A DNA stretch of 64,000 bases from Staphylotrichum longicolle. Taxonomy: Eukaryota > Ascomycota > Sordariomycetes > Sordariales > Chaetomiaceae. Position numbers and translations under genes: made by a program. A model generated the notes under the pieces. That model saw nothing but the letters and a program-made list of their open reading frames with translations, was not told the origin of the DNA and made no database searches. Positions 11,213 to 22,880 of the stretch are shown here, in pieces; within the stretch, counting starts at the first letter, position 1, and the number at the start of each line of letters is the position of its first letter. The stretch is taken from assembly GCA_019096155.1 (NCBI GenBank), contig JAHCVI010000005.1, positions 3,420,468 through 3,484,467 on the forward strand. Reading direction: 5' to 3'.

Positions 11213-14063
11213 TCCGAGCTCGAAAAAGTTATAGGTGTCAGATGGGTTGGGTATCAATTACAGAAGGTCGTCATTGGGTTGCTGCGGGCACCATCGTCGA
11301 GGTCATGATCTCATTTGCAGCAGTGCTAATTCATGGTGGGTGGTGTGGTTGACAGCAGATGCCAGTGGATTCTCTGAGCTCCCGCGTCTGCCAAGCCCAA
11401 GATTTGCGGAGAGCTATGACCACCGGAGCTTGGCGGAAGGCCACCTTCGTGTGGTTGATGCTTTGACCCCTGCAATCTGTCTGCCATTCCAGGTTGTCAC
11501 ACAAGCTGGAAAAAGAACAATCGCATCTGCCTTAGGCTGTAATTCCACCAGTTCTGGTTTTCTTGCTGTGTGTAACTGGACAGACGAGACAATGGCAATG
11601 GTCCTTGGGTACATGACCACCGCAACACGAGTGTGGAAGGAAGAAGACAACTGTTGATCGTGGACAGAACTTGTTCGAGCATACCGTCGATTCAAAACTC
11701 GGCAGGGGGGTGCGACTTATTATGCCATGCTATCGCGGCTCCAAATGAGCCCCGGTCCCCAGTTCCCGGCTGACAGCTCTTCCTCCTCACCAAGCTGAGC
11801 ATTGACTCGCCCGCTGCCAAGCCGGGTGACCCAGTGTGCCGGAGCGACCATCTTTTGGGCCTCCAGGTCTTCTTCTCCAGACCCGGTCGAGCCGGCTCCC
11901 GGATGGCCCGTCAGGCGGAGGCCTCGAGACCTGTGATGAGGCTTTTCTCCAGCACCACCAGTTTACCAAGTAGAGTGTGGTGCAGGATAGGATCCTGCAT
12001 ACGTACATTGGACGACCTGAAAAGCGGGTTTGCTGCAGCACTCATAAACCTCAACACAGTGCCGCAGGCTCTGATGCCAGTGAGGCAGTGTTGTCACCAG
12101 GACCAAGTGCAGCCAGTTGGTTTCAGTCCATTTGATAAAAAAAGAGCAACTCCCTCCGTCAATACTATCAGATGATCCTACGTGTTCTAACCGACATGTT
12201 GTTGGTGCTACTCGGACAAAGCCTGGATTGCCCTTACATTCTGTGCCGCCTCAAACTGTTGCTGACCTTGAGGCACAGCCTGAGACTTGGCTTCCGGCCC
12301 CGAACCGTATGAGAACTACTGTACTGCGGACAGTGTATAAGAGCAAGTACAGCGTACTGCACATAAGTTCCATAACAAATGGAGAGTGAGCAACAGCGGC
12401 GGTGGGCGAAGATCCCAATTCCGCCGTGTGTTCCGCGAGCCAAGCCAAGAGAGAGTTGCAGCCCAGAAAATGACGTCCTGCATTGCTGGTTTGGTCCAAG
12501 GGCCATGCAACCGCCATCCCTCGTCTGCAACGGCACAAACCCCACTTGGCAGCGGCCAATGGGTTCGATACCCAGACGTGCCAGACTGGAAAATACGAAA
12601 ATCACTTCCCAACACTCCTCGCCCATCACGGTGTGTGCTGGCTCGGAACCGGCCAGTTGTCGAGCGTTCCTTTGGTGTTGGCATCTGACGCTGTCCGACG
12701 ATGGTGTCACATGTCGGCTGTTTGTGACAAGATTAGGGACGAAATCGGTACATGCGATACCCACAACCCGACGTGGAACAACCTGTCAATGACTTCGGAC
12801 GCGTCAGGCACAACCAGCTAACATCCGAACCATCCAAGACTTTGCCACCCCGTATCCTCTCTGATCCACTGTGCAGTGTCATCGCGGTCGCCGTAGCTTC
12901 TGCGCAGGTTTGTGCCGGGGCTCGTGGTGGGCTACGAGATCTCTCGGACAGTTTCCTGACAAAATCGATACTGTGGCCCTGGCACATCCCTGTCTTTTCG
13001 ACAACGCCGCTCCCGGGAATGCGCAGCGCCCAGTGGACCCTGAGCTGTCCAGCGGCCAATTGACGCAGCAGCTAAGCACCCACACACAAGGGGCCGTCAA
13101 CATGAAACAGGGAAAAAAACGGGCAGGGCGTTTTGGTTTCCTCAAACACCTTCTCTCAGTGGCCCAAAGCTGCCAAATGCTGGGCATCTGATTTTCCCCC
13201 TGCACTAGCCGGCGTCCATGTCTCCAGAAATTCCCAGGTTCACCACGGGTGCCTTTTCGCGGGTCCAGGGGGAGGAGCTCTGCTGAGTGCTGACAGACTG
13301 GTCCAGCCGAAGCCATGGTGTTTCGTGACAGCGCCATCCGGGGTGGCCCAGAAAAACCAAGGGTCCAATTGGCAAGCCCCAAGCCGGGACCCTTTCTCGG
13401 GGGAAATTTCCATGTCGGAACGCCATCCAACAAAAAGTTCAAAGGTGATCCGTGGACCATGATCTTCACGAACTGAAGAACCTTTCCACTCCACTCTTCT
13501 TTGTCACTCTGTCACTCTCTCCCCAGGCACCCCTCTCGTTTCCACAGGGGCACCCGGGCACATTCGTTGATGTGACTTCCACGCATCCCCTGATTCGGTT
13601 CCTTTTTCCGTCTCCTCTCTCTTCTGGACCCTCGTTTTTTGACCTGTCTCCTCTCCGACCCCGCTGGTTGATGCCATCGAGAACGGAGTCTTTGGTCGGT
13701 CCCTGATCGTTGCCACGGTTGTTGGCGACCTCGCAAGCTCGCAACCACGTCCTCGATTCCCCTCGTTGTTTCTCTCTTTGTCCAACCCTCGCTTCCGTGT
13801 CCTGATTTGTACTCTGCGAGTCAACTCAGATCCTCTCGCTTTTCCCGCTCTTCTCACTTTTCAGAAGCTAGACTTCTGGTTCCAGTTCCCGAGACCTGGT
13901 GCTGCGAACAACAAAAACAAGTCAACCTACCGACGTCACTCCGAGTTACGCCACTCGTCCACGCGACACTCTCGAGGCCCTCCACATTCTTCGGCCCTTC
14001 CCTCGACTCCCCGCGGCTGAGACAACATCGATCAGCCGCCCTCCCGCGTGGGACCTTCACACA
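11213..14063. other. Long divergent intergenic region
   Basis: This 2.85-kb gap separates the start of the seryl-tRNA synthetase from that of the mechanosensitive channel. All open frames are short and lack conserved domains. From about 13480 to 13880 the plus strand is rich in C and T, typical of a fungal promoter or long 5' leader, probably that of the channel gene. I see no other gene. Confidence 0.55.
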
Positions 14064-16936
14064 ATGTCGTTAAGGTCGCCAAAGTCCCCCCAGCAGAGGG
14101 GCTTCCTCCCCATCTCTGGCGACTCGAGCACAACAGCCACCGACATGCAGGAGATCCCCCTGCGCACCATCCGATCCAACGCCAGCTCCACCGGCACGCG
14201 GAGGGTCAACACCGAAGGCATGGACGAGAAACACGCCCTCTTTGACAAGGCCGTCGGTGGCCCCATTGGCCGGAGACGCATCAACAAGGACTTGAAGCGT
14301 GCCGGCTCGACGGGCATGACTGAGGAGACTTCGCTCAACGCCATGGGTCGCCTCTACAACAAGATCATCGGCTTCTCCGTCATCACCCGCTACCTCGTCT
14401 ACGTCGTGCCCGTCGCCCTCCTGCTCGTCATCCCCATCATCGTCCTCCCCCTCACCGGCGACAAGGACCGTGTGAAGCTGGGCGACGGGGATCGCCACAG
14501 CCTCTTCCTGCTCTTCCTCTGGATTGAGATCTCATGGCTGACCCTCTGGGCCGGCAAGATGGTTGCCCATCTGCTGCCCTTCCTCTTCATGTTCTTCTGC
14601 GGCGTCGTCAGCTCCGGCACCAGGAAATACGCCACGGTCCTGCGCGCCATGGAGATTCCCTTCTCGCTCTTCTTCTGGGGCCTAGCCTCGTGGCTGTCCT
14701 TCAAGTTCATGTTTGAGGGCGCCAACAGGGAGTGGGCCAATGTGATTGTGCGCATCCTGCTCTCGCTGTTCCTCTCGTCGGCCGTCTTCTTGGGAGAGAA
14801 GTTTTTCGTGCAGCTCATTAGCATCAGCTACCACCAGCGTTCCTTTGCCAACCGGATCCACGATTCCAAGCGCGAGATTTACCTGCTGGGCCTCATGTAC
14901 GAGGCGTCGCGGACGCTCTTTCCCATGTACTGCCCCGAGTTCGCCCACGAGGACTACATCATTGCCGACAGCATCGAGGTCATGCTCAAGGGAGGCAAGC
15001 TCGACGGCAAGCCGGGTGTGGCCGCCGCGCCCATGAAGCTCGTGGGCAACGTCGGCCGTCTGGGCGACAAGATCACGTCCGTGTTTGGCAACATCGCCTC
15101 GGAAATCACCGGCAAGCAGGTCTTCAACCCCAACTCGGCCCACTCGGTCGTCGTCGAGGCCCTCGAAAAGGTCCGCAGCTCCGAGGCCATGGCCCGCCGC
15201 ATCTGGATGTCCTTTGTGGTCGAGGACGCCGAGGCCCTGTCGTTGGACGACATCATCGAGGTCATGGGCCCGGCCCACCGCGAGGAGGCCGAGGTCTGCT
15301 TCAACGCCATCGATGCCGACCAGAACGGCGACATCAGCCTGGACGAGATGATCCGCAAGGTCGTCGAGATCGGCAAGGAGCGCAAGGCCATCGCCAACAG
15401 CATGAAGGACATCAGCCAGGCCCTCACCGTCTTTGACAAGGTTCTTCTCTTCGTCGTCTTGATCGTTGTCATTATCATCTTTTGTAAGTCGTCCTCATCT
15501 TTTGAGAGGAGTCTTTGCAAGGTTGCTGACCTGTTTCTACAGTGGCCGTGTTCCAGAGCAGCTTCATTGCCACGCTTACCACGGCTGGTACCACGCTGCT
15601 CTCGCTGTCCTTCGTCTTTGCCGTCACCACCCAGGAATTCCTGGGCTCCTGCATCTTCCTCTTCGTCAAGCATCCGTACGACGTGGGCGACCGTGTCGAC
15701 ATCACGGGCCCCGAGAAGGAGCAGCTGATTGTCGAGAAGATCTCGCTGCTCTACACCGTCTTCACGCGCATCGACAAGATGCAGGTCGTGCAGGTGCCCA
15801 ACATTGTACTGAACAACCTCTGGATCGAGAACGTGACGCGCAGCAAGGCCATGAAGGAGGTCATTGACGTCAACGTCTCGTTCGACACGTCGTTTGAGGA
15901 CATTGAGCTGCTGCGCCTCGAGATGGAGGAGTTTGTGCGCTCGCCCGAGAACAACCGCGACTTCCAGCCCGACGTGGCCATCGGCGTCGGCGGCGTCGGC
16001 GACTGCGACAAGCTCACGCTCAAGATCGCCATCAAGCACAAGTCCAACTGGCACAACGACGTCGTCCGCGCCACGCGCCGCTCCAAGTTCATGTGCGCCC
16101 TCACCCTCGCCCTCAAGCGCGTGCCCATCAACGGCCCCGGCGGCGGCGGCGACGCCCTCGGCGGGCCCGCCAACCCGACCTACAGCGTCGCCGTCACCGA
16201 CGAGTTCGCCGCCAGCGCCCGCGCCAAGTCGGAGCAGGACAAGGCCGCCAAGAAGCTCGCCACCATCACCGCCGAGGAGTCCGCCGCCAAGGCCACAACC
16301 ACCGCCGCCGAGGTCCGCGCCGCCGACAACCTCAACACCACCAACCCCGTCGTCGAGGCCCTCGACGACTGGGGCTACGAAAACACCCTCACCGGCGGCG
16401 CCGCCAGCCGCGACCCCTCCGCCGACCGCACCGCCCACCCGGCCCCGGCCTCCTCCATGGCGCGCGTCACCTCCGCCGCCTCCCGCTCCGAGGTCCTCTC
16501 GAGCTCGAGCACCCGCGAGTCCCAGCGCGGCCGCCGCAAGGCGGGCGAGACGCTGCCCCCGCACGCTCTGGACGGCGGCATCGACGGGAGCATGCCGTCC
16601 GTGCAGCTGACCCGCACGTCGACGTCGACGCGCGGCGACAAGCGCTCGTTTGACGTCGAGCGCCAGGCCGGCGGCGCGGGGTACAACACCTGGGCCACGT
16701 ACAGCGGGTCCGCCGCCCAGTCGCCGCCGCCGGTGATCCCGACGCCCGTGCTGGAGGAGCCGTCCAGCGTGGGGCTGGCGGGGATGCAGCCGCTGGGCCG
16801 GTTCGCGTCGCCGCCGGGCGTCGGGGGGCACTTGGCCGTGCAGCAGCAGCAAGGGCAGCAGCAGCAGCAGCAGCAGCAGGGCGTGACGGCGCCGGGGCGG
16901 CCGTTGGTGGGGTCGAGGAGCAGGGGGCGAGCGTGA
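14064..16936 (+). CDS. MscS-family mechanosensitive channel with EF hand (Msy1/Msy2 type)
   Basis: Exons 14064-15483 and 15543-16936 give about 938 residues; the intron has gtaagt..tacag ends and joins ATCATCTTTT to TGGCCGTG in frame. The N-terminus is polar, several membrane helices follow from about residue 105, and a canonical EF hand (DADQNGDISLDE, about 417-428) precedes the pore helix and the MscS beta domain (HPYDVGDRVDI, then VQVPNIVLNNLWIENVTRS). The C-terminal 200 residues are low-complexity and end near a glutamine run. In fission yeast the homologues sit in the ER and control calcium during hypo-osmotic shock, with the EF hand as calcium sensor. The start was chosen as the first ATG before the conserved Ser-rich leader. 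Confidence 0.92.
16841..16879 (+). repeat. CAG repeat coding a polyglutamine run
   Basis: An interrupted CAG tract near the 3' end of the channel gene codes four Gln, one Gly, then eight Gln. It lies in the disordered C-terminal tail, and its length may vary between strains. Confidence 0.9.
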
Positions 16937-17405
16937 GTCGGCCGCCGCAGGATGGGCAGCAGGTCAGGGAGGGTTTAGGTGAAGAGCGGGTTGAGTAGGC
17001 CATTGAGTGTGTCAGCGGGGATGGGAAGAGGCCAGGAGGCGAACAAAAGGGGGAAGTTAAGTGGACTTTTGACATTCAAGGGGGTGTAAAAAAGAAATCA
17101 TCCATCAGATGGCGTTGGGGATATGGAAGGTGCTGATTTTCGTTTTTGAGATTGGAGGAAAAGGTCAACCAGCTCCAATCTGGCATGGAGATATAGATGG
17201 GAGGACACAAGGGCACATTGGCATTGCGCTGTATTTGCATGTTGCATGGCCAACGATGGGCCTGCTATTTCGTTCCAAGTTGTGTATAGACAGACAAGAC
17301 CGACAGATGTACACTCTAGACTAGTGTAATCACTCTTTAACCCACTTCAACCACACACTCTCTCTCTTGTCTGCTAAAAAACTTTCTTTTTCTCTACATA
17401 GTGCC
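16937..17405. other. Intergenic region between convergent genes
   Basis: A 469-base spacer between the 3' ends of the channel gene and the dienelactone hydrolase gene. It is relatively AT-rich from 17080 onward and contains no convincing gene; it should hold both 3' untranslated regions. Confidence 0.6.
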
Positions 17406-18608
17406 TCAACACACATGCTCCACGGCCGGCACGCCCCCCTCGGGCTCCCCCAGCTCCACCCGCAGCACCCGCCCAAACAGCTCGAGCAGCACCTCGAAGC
17501 ACGCCTTGGTCACGGCCGGGTCGTACCGGCCCTTGGACAGCTCGTCGCGGATGAAGGCGTGCTGGGCCCAGGCGAACTCGTGGAAGCTGAAGACGACGCC
17601 GGCCTCGCGCAGCTTCTGGCGGATCAGGTCGCGCCCGGCGTCGGGCACGTGCGTGTCCTTGAGCCCGAAGATGAGCGAGACCTCGCCGCGGATCCGGTGC
17701 AGCAGGTCGATGGTGTGGTTGCTGTCCTGCGGCGCGGTCGGGGAGGTGTTGGCGGCCGTGTAGGGGCCCAGGGTGCGGCAGTGGACGTCGGTGGCGAAGA
17801 AGCAGGTTGTGGCGGAGATGCGGGGGTCGAGCTGGAAAGGATTCAGGGGTTAGTTTGGATTGGAAGCTGGGGAAGAAAAGTGGACAACAGAGAGAGAGAG
17901 ACATACACTGGCGCGCAGGGCGAGATGCCCCCCGAGACACATGCCTGTAGCGCCGATGCGGCCGGTGCAGGTGGGCAGGGAGAGGAGATAGTCGACCGTC
18001 TTCTTGGAGTCTTCATCGTAGGACTCGAGGGTCTGAGGCGTGGGAGGAGTTGATTAGTAGGTCGGTTTCTGATCAGATGAGACGGGGAAAGGGGGCTTGT
18101 TTACCTTGGTTATCTTCCACTCGTTACCCTTATCTGTTCCCGGCCCGTCGTAAGCCAGGGGCTCGGGGCCGGTGAACTCATGGTAACTGCTTGGAGCGGC
18201 GACGATGTAGCCCTGGCCGGCAATCTGCCTTGCGAAGCGGGCGACGGGGCCGGTGACTATCCCGCAGACTCGGTTAGTTGATTGATGTCTTGAAAAAGTA
18301 AGGGGATGCTATTCTCACCTTGATAGATCTCACTGAACACCAGAACACCGGGGAAACGGCTGGCAACAGGTGTAAGTTGAAGACCCAAAACTGGGTCGTC
18401 GAGGAGTCCTCACGCTTTGGGATATCCAGGGATAGTAGGGTGGAACAGAAAGATTCCTGCCAGTTACTGTTTGTTAGTCGATTCGATTTCTGGTAAGATT
18501 CTGTCTTTTTTTCGTCACATCATCAGAATTCGAGTCAGGCATACTCATGGAGCTCTCCTTGCCATTGGCAGAGGTTTGCACATCAACATGGCTTTCCTTA
18601 ATCAGCAT
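17406..18608 (-). CDS. Dienelactone hydrolase family alpha/beta hydrolase
   Basis: Six exons on the minus strand: 18608-18545, 18456-18414, 18359-18319, 18256-18105, 18032-17907 and 17831-17406. Joined, they give 283 residues with continuous frame. The start is MLIKESHVDVQTS. The protein reads through RIFLFHPTIPGYPKA, RFPGVLVFSEIYQ (oxyanion region), VTGPVARFARQIAGQGYIVA and GATGMCLGGH, whose cysteine is the dienelactone hydrolase nucleophile, with DTHVPDAGRDLI (acid) and SFHEFAWAQHAF (His) completing the triad. Family members open lactones such as dienelactone in aromatic catabolism, but the fungal substrate is not known. The many tiny exons at the 5' end are typical of this fungal subfamily. 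Confidence 0.88.
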
Positions 18609-19775
18609 GGCGGGCAACAATTGTTGACAGTGGGTTGCAGTGTGTTCAGTGATTAACAGTATGAAAGAAGATATCTGAGAAAATGAACGGCACTCTCAAA
18701 TAAAAGAACAGCCCCAACACTCTATAGTAAACAAATATGAGAGCTGGCGCTTATGTTTCTCATGCAGCTCTCGTATCGCTGAGCCTGCCCCGCCTCTCCC
18801 ACAGGCCCAGGCGGGCAGCTCATGGAAAGACTCGAGTGCGGGGCAGTCAGGTCTTATCTTATCGCCCCAGCATGACTTCATCGTCTCGGGTGGCGGGGAA
18901 GTGATGCTCTGATGGAGCCCCAAGCTCCTGAGCATTGCTCCAGCTCCGAAAGCTCAGGAATCACTGCTGCTTGGAAACAAATCCCAATGAGACTGAGACG
19001 GGCCAGACAGCTTCAATGGCAAGATATCACGTGCTGGTCATTGGGCAAAGCAAGGCAGAGAGACCTGATGAAGCGAAAGGCTTTTTTCTTGATGGCGGTG
19101 CTTCAGGCACCCAGACCGCAAAAGTGGCCAAGGACGCTGCAAGATGGACGGGTGGGTCTCGCGGGGTACTTCGGGGTACATGGGCGTGAGATGACATGCA
19201 GCAATGCCAACCCCTCCAAGCAAACTCGAGTGCTTGCCTGCGCCTGCCGCGCCGCAGCCCGTCTCAAATCGTGCCGCATCTTTGTGATACTTTATTTGGT
19301 AGAGACAGTGCCAGAGTGCTCAAATGATTGGAAGGGAAAAGTCTTGAATGTCTAGGTGACGTCTGGATTGGTGACTGAGATGGTGTGCAGGTCTCCATGT
19401 CCTCCACAACTGAGGCGAACCCAGGATCAGGCACTCACGGTCTGGCCACAATCACGTCCCTCCAGTTCGTGGACTGCTGGAGAAACCTGTCATGGAAGCA
19501 GCTCTCCGGAACTGTCGGGCTGGCAAGAGCTGAGCTCTCCAACTGAGCTCATCCAGGAGAGAGCTGAATGACCCAGCGCCATCTGCGGACCTTGATGCGC
19601 AGGCACGGCAGGGAAAGCTATGAGACAAAGATGTTGCAGAAACCGAAAGATTCGCAAGGCTCCTGCCAGGGCCCACCAGAATATTCCAGCAGTGCGTGGA
19701 GGGATCGAGAGGCTGCGCGGTGTTGCCAGGCCAATCGAAAGTAGCCCCCCGTACCCAGGTTGTAGTGGGGTTGGG

Positions 19776-19813
19776 GAAACTCAGAGAAGCTCGTGGAAAC
19801 CACGCCCAAGTTC
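19776..19813 (+). promoter_or_regulatory. Step-type heat-shock element upstream of Hsp70
   Basis: GAA triplets begin at 19776, 19786 and 19796, each exactly 10 bases apart, and a TTC at 19811 falls in the alternate phase of the same 5-base grid. GAA-N7-GAA-N7-GAA is the reverse reading of the step-type element nTTCn(5)nTTCn(5)nTTCn known for Hsf1 in yeast. It lies about 200 bases before the Hsp70 ATG. Binding by Hsf1 is inferred from spacing and context. Confidence 0.7.
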
Positions 19814-19821
19814 ACCCTGCG

Positions 19822-19829
19822 CTTAAATT
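19822..19829 (+). promoter_or_regulatory. Possible TATA-like site of Hsp70
   Basis: CTTAAATT lies just downstream of the heat-shock element and about 170 bases before the ATG. It is followed by a pyrimidine-rich leader. The match is weak and positional only. Confidence 0.35.
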
Positions 19830-19995
19830 CTCAAAGCTCTTCAGCCCCTCCTTCCACTCCCGCACTCTCCATCAACCCAATTCTCATTGCAAACCATTCT
19901 CTTCTTCCCACCACACTCTTGGGAACTTCAACGAGCTTTTCTTTCACCCTGCAATTTTCCCTTCAGTTTCAGAGCAGAAAGCGCACACAGACAAG

Positions 19996-20636
19996 ATGGC
20001 TCCCGCCGTCGGTATCGACCTGGGCACGACCTACTCGTGTGTCGGTGTCTTCCGTGAGGATCGGTAAGTTTATCCCCGATGTTCCTTGGACGGGAATCGG
20101 ACCCGGTATGGCCCAGCAGCTTGGTGGGCCGTCTAGGCGCAACAGAACGCCGTGCGCATGCGCATCTGCGATCCGGCCCCATCAATTGGTTCCGAGCTGC
20201 TGGGTCCGCGCAGGGCCCCGATTCTGTGATTGAATGAGACAAGATTTCGACCCGACAGCATGCTAACTCATTATTCTACAGGTGTGAAATCATTGCCAAT
20301 GACCAGGGCAACCGGACAACCCCGTCCTTCGTGGCTTTCACCGACACCGAGCGTCTGATCGGTGATGCCGCCAAGAACCAGGTCGCCATGAACCCCCACA
20401 ACACCGTCTTCGACGCCAAGCGCCTCATCGGCCGCAAGTTCAGCGATGCTGAGGTCCAGGCCGACATGAAGCACTTCCCCTTCAAGATCATCGACCGTGC
20501 CGGCAAGCCCGTCATCGAGGTCGAGTTCAAGGGCGAGAAGAAGGTCTTCACTCCCGAGGAGATCTCCTCCATGGTCCTGACCAAGATGCGCGAGACTGCC
20601 GAGTCCTACCTTGGTGGCACCGTCAACAACGCTGTT

Positions 20637-20671
<35 letters not shown>

Positions 20672-22460
20672 CCAGGCCACCAAGGACGCCGGTCTCATTG
20701 CCGGTCTTAACGTCCTCCGTATCATCAACGAGCCCACTGCGGCCGCCATTGCCTACGGTCTCGACAAGAAGGTTGAGGGCGAGCGCAACGTCCTCATCTT
20801 CGATCTCGGTGGTGGTACTTTCGATGTGTCGCTCCTCACCATCGAGGAGGGTATCTTCGAGGTCAAGTCCACTGCCGGTGACACCCATCTGGGTGGCGAG
20901 GACTTCGACAACCGTCTCGTCAACCACTTTGTTAACGAATTCAAGAGGAAACACAAGAAGGGTGAGCAATTTTCTCTTCTCTTTCCTGTTCCAGTTTCTC
21001 TTCCCATATTTTTTGTCATTTCTCTCGACTTTTTTCTTACATTTTCCCTCCCTTTTTCCCTCCCCTTTTCCCTCCCCTTTTCCCTCCCCTTTTCCTCCCC
21101 TTTTCCCTCCCCTTTTCCCTCCCCTTTTCCCTCCCTTTCCCTCCCCTTTCCCTCCCCTTTTCTCTCCCCTTCTCACTCCCCCTTTCTCTCGCCCTTTCTC
21201 TTGCAGTTTCTCTTCCCATGTTTCTATTCATAGCAACATGCTAACGGCATCTCAGATCTGTCCACCAACGCGCGTGCCCTGCGCCGCCTCCGCACTGCTT
21301 GCGAGCGTGCCAAGCGCACTCTGTCGTCGTCTGCTCAGACCTCGATCGAGATCGATTCGCTCTTCGAGGGCATTGACTTCTACACCTCGATCACCCGTGC
21401 CCGCTTCGAGGAGCTGTGCCAGGATCTCTTCCGCTCGACTCTGCAGCCCGTCGATCGCGTCCTGACCGACGCCAAGATCGACAAGTCCCAGGTCCACGAG
21501 ATCGTCCTTGTCGGTGGCTCGACCCGTATTCCCCGCATCCAGAAGCTCATCACCGACTACTTCAACGGCAAGGAGCCCAATAAGTCGATCAACCCCGATG
21601 AGGCCGTTGCCTACGGTGCTGCCGTCCAGGCCGCCATTCTGTCTGGCGACACCTCGTCCAAGTCGACCAACGAGATTCTGCTGCTCGACGTCGCTCCTCT
21701 GTCGCTCGGTATCGAGACCGCTGGTGGCATGATGACCAAGCTCATCCCCCGCAACACCACCATCCCCACCAAGAAGTCCGAGGTCTTCTCGACCTTCTCC
21801 GACAACCAGCCCGGTGTGCTCATCCAGGTCTACGAGGGTGAGCGCCAGCGCACCAAGGACAACAACCTGCTCGGCAAGTTCGAGCTCACCGGCATCCCGC
21901 CTGCTCCCCGTGGTGTTCCCCAGATCGAGGTCACTTTCGATCTTGATGCCAACGGAATCATGAACGTCTCGGCTCTTGAGAAGGGCACTGGCAAGACCAA
22001 CCACATTGTCATTACCAACGACAAGGGTCGCCTGTCCAAGGAGGAGATCGAGCGCATGCTTGCTGAGGCTGAGAAGTTCAAGGAGGAGGACGAGGCTGAG
22101 GCCAGCCGTGTCTCCGCCAAGAACGGCCTCGAGTCGTACGCCTACTCGCTCCGCAACACCCTCAGCGACTCCAAGGTCGACGAGAAGCTTGATGCCTCCG
22201 ACAAGGAGACCCTCAAGGCCGAGATTGACAAGATTGTCGCTTGGCTCGATGAGAACCAGCAGGCCACTCGTGAGGAGTACGAGGAGCACCAGAAGGAGCT
22301 GGAGGGCGTTGCCAACCCCATCATGATGAAGTTCTACGGTGCTGGCGGCGCTCCCGGCGGCATGCCGGGTGGCATGCCCGGCGGTGCTCCCGGCGGCTTC
22401 CCCGGTGCCGCTGGTGGTGCCCACGACAACGACGGCCCCACCGTCGAGGAGGTCGACTAA
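19996..22460 (+). CDS. Cytosolic Hsp70 chaperone (SSA type)
   Basis: Exons 19996-20063, 20282-20961 and 21256-22460 give 650 residues. The N-terminus is MAPAVGIDLGTTYSCVGVFR. Further signatures are IFDLGGGTFDVSLL, the IVLVGGSTRIPRIQKLI segment, a Gly/Pro/Met-rich tail and the C-terminal EEVD that recruits TPR co-chaperones and marks the cytosolic class. It folds and shuttles proteins in an ATP cycle with Hsp40 and exchange factors. Intron 1 is 218 bases and intron 2 is 294, both long for this genome; intron 2 holds a pyrimidine repeat. A heat-shock element lies upstream. The family call is certain; naming a single yeast orthologue (SSA1-4) would be arbitrary. Confidence 0.97.
21041..21200 (+). 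repeat. Polypyrimidine tandem repeat in Hsp70 intron 2
   Basis: About 160 bases almost wholly C and T, built on a roughly 12-base unit CCCTCCCCTTTT with small length variants. It is flanked by 16-base direct repeats (CAGTTTCTCTTCCCAT) at 20992-21007 and 21204-21219. The second copy follows TTCTCTTG and so creates a good extra 3' splice site at 21205-21206. A mirror-symmetric pyrimidine tract of this kind could form triplex DNA. Confidence 0.85.
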
Positions 22461-22880
22461 ATGGGTGGTTGACATTTTGGGCCGGCGTTTCTGCTTTTTC
22501 GCGTTTTAGTAGATTGGATCCGCGTCGACGAGCTGCGGGTTGCGCTCGGGTGGGATGCGGAATATCGGGTATGGGGTAACACCTAGATCTGGTTTCTCTT
22601 TGACGATCATCATGATACAGGGGAAAAGTCAGGGAGGCTGCATGGACTGTACTTTAGTTACGATTCCCGTTTCCTTGCAATGAACAAAGGAAAATTTTCA
22701 TCTTTCAAATTTCTGAAATGTGTGCTGTGCAATGTGCGACATGTGACTGTGGAATGTTTTTGAGAAGAGTGATGGTGGACTTGATGATGGGGACTTTGAA
22801 ACCTCCAGCACTGTAGCAGATGTGTATGTGTCAATAATCGCCAAGGTACAACAACTCCCTTTCATCTCTCACTCCCTTCT
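22461..22880. other. Intergenic region between convergent genes
   Basis: A 420-base spacer between the 3' ends of Hsp70 and the Emi1-like gene. It is AT-richer than the flanks. It probably holds both 3' untranslated regions; no gene is seen. Confidence 0.6.

Larger units (their letters stand above)
18609..19995. other. Divergent intergenic region between hydrolase and Hsp70
   Basis: This 1.39-kb region should carry the hydrolase promoter and the Hsp70 promoter and leader. I see a heat-shock element and a TATA-like site near the Hsp70 end. No coding sequence is supported. Confidence 0.6.

Noticed and set aside
9560..11308. A 582-codon plus-strand frame opposite seryl-tRNA synthetase
   Set aside because: It is a mirror of the GC-biased third positions of the synthetase gene; composition is Arg/Gly/Val-rich and no domain is present.
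12553..12572. A T-arm-like hairpin (TGGG TTCGATA CCCA)
   Set aside because: No matching A box, anticodon arm or acceptor stem could be folded around it, so a tRNA gene is not supported.
14954..16852. A 632-codon minus-strand frame opposite the MscS channel
   Set aside because: Low-complexity Gly/Arg/Val/Asp translation caused by codon bias of the real gene on the other strand; it also spans the channel intron.
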